Shown here one piece after another: positions 36,001 to 48,000 of a stretch of DNA of 64,000 nucleotides (positions are counted from its first letter, which is position 1; every line of letters begins with the position of its first letter). This DNA is from Pristionchus mayeri (Eukaryota; Nematoda; Chromadorea; Rhabditida; Neodiplogasteridae). A program made the position numbers and the translations under genes. The notes beneath the pieces are model-generated. The model worked only from the letters and a program-made list of their open reading frames with translations. It did not search any database and was not told the origin of the DNA. Location of the stretch: assembly GCA_036245805.1 (NCBI GenBank), contig BTRK01000004.1, forward strand, positions 39,520,907-39,584,906, given 5' to 3'.

Positions 36001-39000
36001 CGTGGTACAGGAAATTATAGGCGGAATTTCCTGCAAATGAAAATTTCAGGGCAAAGCTCGCTGTGAAAAGTTCCTCAATAGGCGAAGAGTCATGAAAAAT
36101 GGACTAGGTATGCATGTTATAGAACGAAGTCACCGAAGTCTTAGGAGTAAAAAGAACACTACCTAATACTTTTTCAGTAATTATGAGTTCATCCAGAGGA
36201 GAAAACAATTTTGGAACTCTAAACCAACCTAATTTACGACCATTTGAACTTCAACTCGATTTTTCGAGGCATCGTAAAGACCGAATCGTCAATGTGACAA
36301 TCTGATGTGAAGGGGCAGTAAGTGTGCTGCAACCTGGTACAGGAAATTAAAGGCGGAAATTCCTGTAACGTGAAAAAAGTTCGGAAAAAATGAAAAATTC
36401 GATGAAAATGTCATTTTGAGAATCGACCCGAATTCGATGTCAATGGTGCTCTAGCTCAGTTTTGGGTAACTTAGTATAATGCAAAAGGAATTTTGAGTCT
36501 AGCTTGGTCGGCTGAGAAAATATGAAAATTCATCATTTTTCACTGTACCCGCACCTGGCGGGCCGCTTTGCGCGACAAAGGCGGTATCCCTGTTAAAGTT
36601 CAAATTAACACCCTAAGCACTCTAGGTCCTATGAGTACCATAGCCTGAATCGAAATTCTTGGCGCAATGTCCGGGCAGTGGTGACTCTTCTCAGATCCGG
36701 TCTCTTAATGAACACGACATCTCTCAAGTAAAATAACCTATATTTTTGTTCTTGAACGGCAGTCAAAATGAGTTTTATTACTCTCTTGCAGTAGGAGATT
36801 TGCTGTCTTACTGTAATCTATTTTTTTAACTTCTCGATACTAGGTGCAAGGCTCTCGCGTCTCGCAGCTCTCTCGCGACGAGCTGCAGGAGGTCGTGAGA
36901 CAGGCGGGAGATACGATCAGTGAGTTACCGTAGTCGAGAGGGGTACTGTAACATGCAATTTGGGGTTACGGTAGTTGCACGCGGTAGAATGTATCAGGAA
37001 GTACCGAATATGCGTCTAGGTCCTTTTATGGCCATGCCTGAACGAAATATTGCAAAATCGAAACGAAATGTGGTATTGGCATGTTTGTGCTACAATCAGA
37101 TTACAAGACGTGAATCATTCCATGCTATTCAATCCGTGGTTCCACAATGGAAAAATATAACAATTCTTCTTCACTGAGCTGATTGTTCTACTGGCCCATA
37201 CATCTCGCTCTGCAGATGGCAATGCCTTTAATGTAATCACCTTTGATTTGTACTTGAACCGTACCTATGGCCTGAATGAAAAAAAAAACAAATTCAAACG
37301 CTATTTGTGGCATTGGCATGCTTGCGCTACGACATGCAAACATTAATCGAAGCATTTTGTGGCATTCAATCTGGTAGGCATCTGATCGACCTTGGAGAAA
37401 AATACGAAACTCGTGTGCTTTTGAATGAATTAGCGCAGAGTTGGCATCGAAACATTCGCAAGAATCAATTCAAAATACACTGTTTATGTAGATGAAAATG
37501 TTGTGGATCAATAAATCAATAAAAAGTATTGGGCCCTTGCAGATCTGGTCGTTCGCACGGTGCCCGAACTGGCCGAGTTCTGCTCTCGCTCCTCCGATCT
37601 ACGACAGGCTGAAGCAGGCGACTCCCTTCTCTTAGCAGCAGACGTGGACACGAGTGTGCAGGAGGTGAGCCTGGGAGAGAGTACGGCATGATGCCTTAAA
37701 TGGGGTTAGGATAAATTGTTGGTGTTTTATAATGCGACGATTTGATATTGAAAATATTATTTTACTATTTGGGTTATGGTGTTCGTGAAACTGGCATCGC
37801 ACGGGTTAGAAAAGTCCGTGGTTATACAATGTAGCTGGTGGATCGATGGTGAACTGGAAGGGGAAGGAGAGTACGCAGAAGAATTAAAAAGTCCTTCATT
37901 TGCAATGAATCAGGAGTGATCAGTGGTGCGTTGTAAGAGGTGGTATGTGGGAGTATGTAGGAGAGCGTTTTATAAATTGTGTTCTACGTGGAGTGTGCAT
38001 ACTGAAGATGTCCATGTTCACAAGTATTAGGGAAATCGTGAATCTGGCATTGCATAGGATGGAAAAGTCCGTGGTTATGCCGAAGGAATGCCGAAGGATT
38101 GGGTTTTAGGATAAGTTGTGTTCTACGTAGAGTGACGATATTGAAAATGGCAGATTCCCAGATGGGTTATGGAAATCGTGAAACTAGCATCGCACGGGAA
38201 AAAAAGACCAAGGTTTTTCAGCAGCGAGACGCATTTTTCACTAATCAGATAAGTTTATTCACTGCAAATGGCGTTAATGATTCCATCGTCGCGTGAATAA
38301 TATTTCGTTGTTTGTTTGTTCTTCGCTATCGCGTGCGATTGGCTGAGAATTGTATCGAAAAGTTAATAGCGATGGTGAAACAGAAGTGGTGCATGTCAGT
38401 AAAATTTAAAATTTTAAGCATTTCGAGTATACTTCTGGCGCTATTCAGAAAATGGGAGTAAACCGGATACACAAATCAAAGATCAATCTCAGGTTATCCC
38501 TGATGACGTCCGTCTCTGGTTGCTCCACAAGGGCGGCTACACGCAGGCGCGCCTGCTCGAGAGACTCCCTGATGGAAGGGCGAGGATTACGGTAGCCGGT
38601 GAGTGAAAAAAGTTCAACTAGTGCAGTGACGTTTAATACTCAGAATCTGGCACTTTCCTACTTCCGCGCCAGGCTCCTCCCCCCTACCTCCTTTCGCGAT
38701 CTCTGACCCGCCTCTCGCCCCTCCCCCCTTGGGCGCCCCTCGTCCCTCCCCCCCCCCCCCCTCTTCTCGCGCCCCTCCCTCCCCTGCCTGAGAGGAGAGC
38801 TCCCCTCTCTCCCTGTCTCGTTCCTCCCAGCGCTCTCTGACCCGGCGTGACTAGAGAGCGCGCGCGGCTGACCTCATCTCGCTTCTCCTCACACCTTGGA
38901 ACATCACGTTCCTAAGTTCGAGGGGGAAACCTCTCGGCAACTTTTTGGAGAGAGCCAGACTCCACCCCTTTCGGGGTGCAGCCTGGTTCCACCCCCTCCC

Positions 39001-42000
39001 GCCCCCTTGGAGGCGGTGCCTGGCGCGGAGCTAGGAAAGTCCCCAGAATCTCTTGATTACCGTATCTAATGTAGATTTTTAGTGTGGAATCGATTTAGGT
39101 GAACCACTGTGACATAAGCAAGCGCACTGAATAAACTGCTGGCTTAAAACATTATGATATGATTTTTGAGACCCCCCACTATCTATCTATTTTCAACTTG
39201 TGAAACGTTTGTTGCAGTCAAATTCCAATTTTGACCACCTGGTTTTCTCGGGTTCCAATACTGCATCTTAAAACGCGTTCTCTGTAAGAACGGGAGGAGG
39301 GTGGCACAATGCTTCAAAATGGTCGTATCGAGCTTCAATTTTAACTGGGTGATGCCTATGGGTAGGGTTCACTTCCACATAAATTGCAGGACGCTAGCTC
39401 GACTTTTTGACCTACCGATCTCGAAAAATAAAACTCATTATACTGCCCCATGTTATATACCATTCGAAAGAGCATTGAAAGTTACGCCTAAATCTCACTT
39501 TTAATCAAGTTTAATGCAAATACTCATGAGTTACAACAGGAAACGCAACAAAAAGTGGCATTTTTGAAGGTTTTTGATTTTTCCGACTACAAAGATTCAA
39601 TTTGTACCCATTGATTTTGTGCTCACTGGATTCGCCATCCATTTCTGCATTTTATGAAATTTTTAAATTTAAGTATATCGGTCCTCATAGTTGTCGTTTT
39701 TCATGATTTATGTCGCCCATTTGCCAACACGGGTTCGAATCCGCTCCGACGCATGACCTTTTGTTAACTTTTCTTCTACCCAATATTGCTTCAAATTTGT
39801 TTTTGGCAAGAATTTCCTGGCCTAATACACTTTCCACGTTAATGGCAATATAGTGTATACACATATTCGGTTTCATGGGGGATTCACTGTGAAAAGATCG
39901 AACTGTACTTACAGTAGCGCCTGAAAGTCTACAAACGATTTGTCTACATGCGACCAAAAGTGGTCATGCAAAAAAAGTGATTTTTTAATGCCCGTAGGGC
40001 AAATTTCGAGATTGTGTTGTCATATTCTCAGGATCATCTGGACTGGCGATCATTTTGATGCTTTGAACTAGACTCTCGAATAGGAGCAGAGATCTGAATT
40101 TTCGACCTCGATATTGCTGCAAGGCTGCAGCAGATGTGCGGTCGCGCAGCAACCTCAAAAAAATTATCTTGGTAGGCCTTGGCCACATCTCCAACATCAG
40201 AAAGGTTGACGAACAGGAAAAAATCTATGTAAGAATAATGCCTGTTTGAAAAAGTGACATTCGATTACGTCATCACTACGCAATCATCAACAAATGTTGC
40301 GGGACCGAAATATGCTCATCGTAATCCTCGATGAATTTGGTTCATAAGCGCAAAATTTCAGAATCAGATCTAATTTACAGGGTGCGGAGAAAGTATGGAA
40401 ACAAAGTTTGAACTCGAATATTTCATAATTCCTGGAAACCTGTTAATACATGTTATAACACGATTTAGCAAATAGTAAGAGGTATTCAACGCGCACTTCA
40501 AATAGTTTCTCCCTAGTCATGGTTCGACCCCACCAGTTCCGGCAATCAATTATTGACCTTTGGACTACTGGAGAGAGACCAGCTGAAATCTCGAAGAAAT
40601 GACGTGTTTCCCGGCCGACCGTGTTCAAGACCATCCGCCGTTTCAAGGAGCTTGGTACGACTAAGGTCCGTCCTAGAGTGGGCAGATCTCACTCCGCTGT
40701 CACTCAGAAGAACAATAAAATCGTGCCGAAGCGAGTTGCACGCAATCCCAAGAGATCTATGAAGAAGATGGCCCATGACCTCGGGATTGACGAGCATTCG
40801 GCCCGCAAGATCGTCCATTCTGGACTCATGTCTCACCCTTACAAGATGCGAAAGGGCCATGGTCTGATTGCCATTCACAAGGAAAAGAGACTGAAGAGAT
40901 GTAAGAAGCTCCTGGCGAGGGCCGAGCATCTTACGACTGTCTACTCGGATGAGAAGATCTTCACTGTGGAGAGAAGATCAGGTCTTCAATAGTCAGAATA
41001 CGAGAGTGATCGACCAGTCTGCCGAGCAAGCCAACGCCAGAGGCAGAACCGTCTCTCAAGTTTCGCACCCGCAGTCAGTGATGGTTTGGGCAGGAGTGTG
41101 CTCGCTGGCCCTCCAACATCCCCGATCTGAACCCCTCGACTTTAGTGTGTGGTCGGTTCTGGAGAATGATGCTTCCTCTACCCGCCACCCGAATCTGGAG
41201 AGTCTCAAGAACTCCCTTCAAAAGGCATGGAACAAGGTCGACAAGAAGTACCTTCGGGCCGTCGTCGAGTCAGTTCCTTCTCGTCTCAAGGCTGAATCAA
41301 GGCCAAATGAGGTCAAATCGAGTAACCTCTTGTTGTTATGTTCCTACTATCTCTGATAAATACTGTGTACCGTTTCAAAAGAGTGCGATGGATTTGAAAG
41401 AAAATACATGGTTAAATCCATGTTGCCATACTTTCTCCGCACCCTGTAGAACAAAAGTTATGGCAAAAAAAAATAATTAAAAAATCTTTTTTTTTGAGGT
41501 TGCTGCGCGACCGCACATCTGCTGCAGCCTTGCAGCAATATCGAGGTCGAAAATTCAGATCTCTGCTCCTATTCGAGAGTCTAGTTCAAAGCATCAAAAT
41601 GATCGCCAGTCCAGATGATCCTGAGAATATGACAACACAATCTCGAAATTTGCCCTACGGGCATTAAAAAATCACTTTTTTTGCATGACCATTTTTGGTC
41701 CTATGTAGACAAATCGTTTGTAGACTTTCAGGCGCTACTGTAAGTACAGTTCGATCTTTTCACAGTGAATCCCCCATGAAACCGAATATGTGTATACACT
41801 ATATTGCCATTAACGTGGAAAGTGTATTAGGCCAGGAAATTCTTGCCAAAAACAAATTTGAAGCAATATTGGGTAGAAGAAAAGTTGACAAAAGGTCATG
41901 CGTCGGAGCGGATTCGAACCCGTGTCGGCAAATGGGCGACATAAATCATGAAAAACGACAACTATGAGGACCGATATACTTAAATTTAAAAATTTTATAA

Positions 42001-45000
42001 AATGCAGAAATGGATGGCGAATCGAATGAGCACAAAATCAATGGGTACAAATTGAATCTTTGTAGTCGGAAAAATCAAAAACCTTCAAAAATGCCACTTT
42101 TTGTTGCGTTTCCGGTTGTAACTCACGCGTATTTGCATGAAACTAGATTAAAAGTGAGATTTTGGCGTACCTTTCAATGCTCTTTCGAATGGTAAATAAC
42201 ATGGGGCAGTATAATGAGTTTTATTTTTCGAGATCGGTAGGTCAAAAAGTCGAGCTAGCGACCTACAATTTATGTGGAAGTGAACCCTACCCATACGCAT
42301 TACCCAGTTAAAATTATAGCTCGATACGAACATTTTGAAGCATTGTGCCACCTCCCGGAAAGCACTGTCACGGAAAGCACGGAAAGCACGGAAAGCTTTT
42401 ACAGAGAACGCGTTTTAACCTCAAGCACGCGTCCCGGGTGGCGCACTGTCCGGAACCGTACAGGTTTTCACAAATCTGTGCTTCTGGTCCATAGCGTCGA
42501 AAGATATCATACTTTCTCCTTTCGGAAACTGTAAATCCTTCTGACAGGTGGTGCTCTTAATCAATCGATAGTATCACCTTCGTGGACATCCATCGAAACA
42601 TCCATCCGACTTATGGTAAAATTTCTGAAGAAACTAACAATGGGTAAAAAATCGATTCTCGCTTTAAATCAATCAATAATATCACCTTCGTAGGTCGCGA
42701 GATGGTAGTCGACGCGACGGATGTGGACAAGGCGAATGGCTCGAGGATGGACAGAATAGGAGATCTGGCCGGACTGAAGTACCTCAACGAGACGAGTGCA
42801 GTGCACGTACTAAGACATCGGTGAGTGATTTGCCCCACTTCCTTCATTTCGCTCATTCTCTCACCGGTGCTAGGTCTGATGAGAACTATGACTTCATGCC
42901 GCCTTTGATTTATCAAAGGCGGAATGACATCATTATGATCATATGTCATCATAGTTCGCATCCGACTTAGTGCTATCTCACCAGTCAGAGCGATCGAGAG
43001 GGTTAGTGTGATGAGGATGAGATTGTTAGTCGAGTGTGCTGTAACTGTGTTCCTTCTGAAATTCGTGTGGTCGACTTGTTTTTCAAACAATATTCACAAA
43101 TTTATGCAAACTGGTGGTATTTTAATATTTGGGTAAAAATCGGGCGCGTGAAAATCAAAATCTATTACTTCAATGAGTCGAGCGCAATGCACGCGCTGAG
43201 ACATCGGTGAACGAGGACTGCGGTCTTGCAATTTAGCTTTTGGCGAAAAATATAACATAACCAGTCAAGTTCTTCTTACCGGCTTGTGTTTCACAGGGTC
43301 TTCATAAACAGGTGCAAGCTGTTTAGATTCAATAGTTTGTTCTCTGCTGCGCACAGCGTGTCAAAGTGGGGGAAAAGTTCATTTGCGTGGCAGAATTAAT
43401 CCCTTTCATTCGTAGACAATGGGGAGGAGAACAATGGAACGAGACAATAGAAGCGCTGTGAAATGCAGGGTTTCCGGAACGTTAGCGTATGCCACCGCTG
43501 ACTGAGATCGAAATAGACCAATCGGCTCCATCAGATTGTACGGAAGGGGTTTAAGCAACTTTCTGCACAATCGCCATGTCCATATCTTAACTCCCCTCGG
43601 AGTTAATAGCTCTGGAGTGGACAAAACAGTCGATTTTAGCTGTTTTTGCAGGGTTTTCCGAACGTTAGCTCAAGTTACCGCTGACTGAGAACGAAATTGA
43701 ACAATCGGATCCATCATATTGTGCGGAAGGGATTTAGGAAACTTTCTGCGCAATCGCCATGACCAAAACTTCATTCCCTTTTGAGTTAATAGCTTTAGAC
43801 TGAGCCGAAATGCCGCTTCATTTAAATTTGTTTCAGATTTCCATTATTCTTCATCCAAATTATAATGACAAATATTGTCGCTCGTTTGATTGAACAGTGT
43901 TTTAACTACGTTTCAGACGTCAATAACGATTGGATTTTTTGATTTGCTCGAAATTTAGCTAAAATCAAAGAGTTGAAATATGTTTCGATAAATCAATAAT
44001 ATATTTTGTCTGATATTTTTGAAATTCGATGTGAATTTCCACCGACCGAATACAGAGGTGATAATGAACCACAGTGAGAGGGCGAGATCCCGAGAATCGA
44101 TCTGCCACGCAAATGAACTTTCTTCCCCACTTTTCACGCTGTGCTGCGACGGCAGAAGTAAATTAATTGTAAATATAGTAGAAATAGGATCCTTTTAGAA
44201 ATGGACTTTCCCTGGCCCTCTGTCTTCGTTAATCTATTTTGCTTGCTTACCGTATCCATCACGTACCGTAACCCCCTTGATCGAGCCTCTTCCAGATTCG
44301 GTTCCGGTCTCGCCTACACGAATGCCGGTTCCTCCTCTCTGCTGTACATCGCGGGCGGAGACGCGCTCCCGCTCAACGAACGACTCGCTACCATATTCAA
44401 GGTTTGGGCGATCTTTGATCTTTGATGGTTGTCTTTTTGTAGTCTGATCCTTGCACAGGGCCTGCACTGTTTGTAAGAAATGGTGGTCCGATTGTTCGCT
44501 TGTAGTTTGATCTCTGATCTATCTTTAGGGTTGCCGCAAGGCTCAGATGCCTGCCCACGTGTACGCGACCGCGCAGCACATCTACAGGTAAGGAAAGGGG
44601 AGAAAGGGAAGGGTGATCTTTGATCTGTGTGAATCCTGAAATCGCATTAAAGTTACCTGACGAGGACAAAATTGACCCCCTATTTTTTGTCCTCCATCTA
44701 ATAGCCGATGGCTGAATTAGTTGAGAATGATTATACAAAAATGCTAAAAATCAATAATAGCCTCAAGGGAAAGCCGGAAATGATCAGCGTAATCCTGCGC
44801 TCTCTCACTTTTGCATACTCTCTCATACACGCGACCAGATCAGGGTCAGATCAGGGTTTCGTCCTCTTCCGGTAACTTTAAATAGGTTTTTTGTAGTAAG
44901 AACGCAGCTGTTATTGGTCTTAAGCGCACAGAACCCAAATTGACAAATGCGTGAAACACGAAAATGTCATAAATTCGTTTATGCCAAAATCACTTCAAAT

Positions 45001-48000
45001 GATATATTTTCTAATTAAAAATAACAGAATAGGCGCAGAGTTGAATAGTGATCGTTCGATCCTTCTGATGTTTGATCTCTCCCTCTCAGGTCGATGCAGC
45101 AGTCGTCGTGCAGCCAGTCGGTGCTGCTGCAGGGCGTCTCGGGGTCGGGGAAGTCGCAGCAGCTGCAGCAGCTCGCCTACTACCTGACGCACGCTGCGGG
45201 ATGGACTAAGGCACTCAGCTGTGAGTTGCCGCGATTCATTTTCAAGATTTGTCCTGAGCGATGACATTTTCGCAAGTCGATTTCAACTAGTTGATTCCGG
45301 GTTGTCACTATGAGGTAAGGTCTGTTCAACAATTAACAACCCACTAACTCTTCGATTAGTAGTGAATGAACAATTTTCGTAGTAAGATAGGAACAATGTA
45401 ACAGTAGTTGCTATGAGTTAGACAGGTGAACGAATTTTTATTTGCGGGATTGTGGATATCTAGTTAGAGGAATGAGCGGCAAAAGACGCACTTTTAGTTG
45501 CGATATTTATGTATATGTGAAATCATCACGATTTTTTCAATTGTATGTTGAACCTATTTGCTAAAAAAGTAACCTAAAATTCGATATCTTCTGCTCAATG
45601 ATTCATTTATCAAAAGGTGCATTCTACTTGCGATATTCTTGTAAATGTGATGATTATATTGACTTGCAATCGTTGGCGCAGAGCTTTGTTCAAATTACAA
45701 CCCGATATCCACAATAACATCTATCTATTTATCACAAGGGAAATGTTCGAATCCAAAAAAACAACAGCTAGGAGCTGGTAAGCAAACAATTATAGTAAAT
45801 GATGCGTAGTCAAATTAATCGTTCTCAATCTCCAGTCGCCCGGATCTCCTCCGCCCCGGGTGTCCTGCAGGCTATGGGCAACGCCGCTTTCTCTTTCAGT
45901 AGTTACGTTTAGTTAGAAAGGTGAACTAATTTTTGCTTGTGGAATGCATTGGGATATCGGAGTTGAGGAATGGACGACACTAGGCGCAGGCTGGTTTATG
46001 TAATCTGAAAAAAGTGGAGATATTCTTGGCTTCTCAATGGAATGGTGATTGAATGGCTAACTTAAACTCCGATATCCATATCCTTATCATTCATATTCCT
46101 CTGTTGAGCCATGATTAGAGGTATGAACGACAAAGGTGCATTCTAGTTCCTTTAGTCTGGTAAGTATGGGTACCATCTAAACTTTTCGATCTTGTCTGTG
46201 TGCTACGTCCCAATATAAATGCAATTGAACGCTGCTTAATTATCTCCAGTCGCAAAGTGGAGATATTCTTGGTCTCTCAATTGAATGTTGGCTTCTCGAT
46301 GCCCTAAAAATAAAATAAACCCCAATACCTGCTTCTCAATTATTTCAATTCTGCAGTCGCCCGCATCTCCTCCGCTCTGGGCGTCCTGCAGGCTATGGGT
46401 AACGCCGCCTCCTCGCTCAACTCGGACTCCTCCCGGTTCTTGATGATGATGCAGATGGGATTCGACAAGGCAGCTGCACTCAAGTAAGCGAATACGGTAG
46501 ATTACGGTGGCAAGGGGTACGGTAGGGCAATTACAATTATTGTTAGTGTTACTACGGTAGCATGGTAGCACGGAGTTGCATTGACATTCTGGTGTGGGGG
46601 TCACATTAGCAGATTAAGGTAGCACGGAGGGTTACGGTAAATCAAATAGGGTAACTGAGGTAATCGATAATCTCAGATCTGCCAAGATCTGCGCCTCTCT
46701 GCTCGAGTCGGAGCGAGTGCTCTGTCGGCCCGAGGGAGAGAGCAACTTCCACGTCTTCTACTACCTGTGGGAGGGAGCAGATGAGAGGATACGGTAGGTG
46801 GCGGATTGAGAACTGAGCAATCAATATTTGATTATCGGATTATTCTTTTGTTTCTCGGGTGTGGGGAAGGAGAAGCATTGACGAGACATTTTTGAGCGTC
46901 TCTAATGCCATCTCTGAAACGGCGCATCACAGGGTCGATTTGAAATTGAAATTTGTACTATAGTCGTGGGGATTATTACATGCTAAGAACTAACTAATCA
47001 ACATGTGTAAATACGAATACGTGCATTGAAGATCAAAGCTGAAGCTGGCCGAGATCGATAATCCTGCTCCGCTGATGAAGCCTCTGAGGGCAGAGGAGGA
47101 CAGGGCTGCGGCCAGGGAGGTGAGTGGCGATTGACTTTCTAATTCATGTAATTTTACTTTATTAAATAAAACGATGCTTAACACTAGCGAAGACGCCGTC
47201 ATGTCCATTGATTTGAAGTTATTTGTTGAATAGCGCCATTTTGATGAGTACATCGGTTCAAGTACAACCGTATTGCTCTATTAGCCAATGTGAAACACAG
47301 TCTTCCTTAGTCAATTAAGTCTCCTCACCGAAGGATTAGTTCGTTAAATAATAGTCATGTCCATTGATTTGACGATATTTGCTGATAGCAAGTAGAAGCA
47401 GAAGCAGATTGGTTCGAAGCTCATCCGTAATGCTCTAGTAGCCAATATGAAACACAAGTTTTCCTTGGAAATTACGTTCTCCCCTCTGCAGGCCTGGTCG
47501 TGCTTCCTCTCCGCACTCTCTTCTCTCGGAGTTTCCGCTGCTGCCATCGAGGGAATCTGCGCGACGCTCGGCGCCATCTTCCATCTGGCACGCGCAGATG
47601 CGACGCCCGGCGCAGCCGCGCGCGCGTCCTTCGTCCGCGCTGCTCACGCGACCCACGCGGCCGCGCTGCTGGGCGTCTCACAAGACGCGCTCTCCGCGGC
47701 GGTCTTCCGCGGCCGCGCAGCAGGCGCAGCAGGCGCTGCACTGGCAGCTGCAGCAGCGAACATCAATCGATACTCGATCTCGAATAGGGCACTGGAAGGA
47801 GGAGACGCGCTGAAGACGTTCGTCGCGGCGCTGTACCAGGTGAGAAAACGTTTTGAGTGAAGGAGGATTTGCGATGCTTTAATATTATAAGAGGCACTTT
47901 CACAGTGTGGTGTCGATATGACCTTCTCCTCCAAGGTTTGAAAACCAGAATTTTATAAATGGTGTGGAGATTGGAAACCAGGAGGATCGAAGATGTGTTG

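Larger units (their letters stand above)
29532..36710. repeat. 7.2-kb palindrome with three nested insertions
   Basis: Outer ends are CATTAAGAG.CCGGATCTGAG and its complement. The uninterrupted right arm runs from about 35848 to 36710 (863 bp). The left arm runs from 29532 to about 35500 but contains inserts at 29806-30155, 30380-34868 and 34933-35155. Subtracting these and their target duplications leaves about 890 bp, matching the right arm. The central spacer is about 345 bp. The whole structure lies in myosin intron 7. It appears to be a foldback element or inverted duplication that existed before the insertions. No coding sequence belongs to the arms themselves. Confidence 0.9.
24032..36919 (+). 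other. Myo18: Myosin XVIII exons 1-8: N-terminus and PDZ domain
   Basis: Exons: 24032-24190, 24644-24766, 26879-26999, 27562-27632, 29004-29076, 29139-29230, 29324-29383, 36844-36919. Exons 1-4 encode a Pro-rich, basic and then Gln/Glu-rich leader (PPQLPPRQHQQPPVLQQP in exon 3). Exons 5-8 encode most of the PDZ fold: RRLILHRNVAGDFGFSIRR holds the carboxylate-binding GFSI loop, then VVFAEP, GLLPGDELVEVQG and SRDELQEVVRQAGDTI. This PDZ lies before the motor, as in Myo18A. Intron 5 is just 62 bp and is made largely of GATCTTT repeats. Intron 7 is about 7.5 kb and holds a nested palindrome. Confidence 0.9.
39268..42418. repeat. 3.15-kb palindrome with a mariner copy in its loop
   Basis: Arms of about 0.9 kb run 39268 to about 40200 and about 41500 to 42418, with ends TTAAAACGCGTTCTCTGTAA and complement. 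The arms differ by few substitutions (for example in CCAACACGGGTTCGAATCC and its partner), so they are recent or homogenised. The right arm has an extra short GGAAAGCAC tandem at about 42357-42397. The central spacer of about 1.3 kb contains the Tc1/mariner element 40378-41446. All of it lies in myosin intron 10. No target duplication was found. Confidence 0.9.
37543..45220 (+). other. Myo18: Myosin XVIII exons 9-14: PDZ end to P-loop
   Basis: Exons: 37543-37664, 38493-38598, 42694-42820, 44296-44401, 44529-44587, 45090-45220. Exon 9 ends the PDZ (LVVRTVPELAEFCS). Exon 10 (VRLWLLHKGGYTQARLL) matches the Myo18 segment before the motor and itself encodes a GATTACGGTAGCC stretch. Exons 11-13 cover the motor start (DLAGLKYLNETSAVHVLR, then MPAHVYATAQHIYRSM). 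Exon 14 carries the nucleotide-binding P-loop GVSGSGKS, followed by QQLQQLAYYL. Its lysine (453) and final hydroxyl residue are intact, so nucleotide binding is plausible. Confidence 0.92.

Noticed and set aside
39725..39750. tRNA-like B box GGTTCGAATCC
   Set aside because: No A box, anticodon arm or acceptor stem can be built around it on either strand.
39685..41967. Matching 90-codon frames at both ends of the 39-42 kb palindrome
   Set aside because: They are palindrome arms, not a duplicated gene; no domain is visible.
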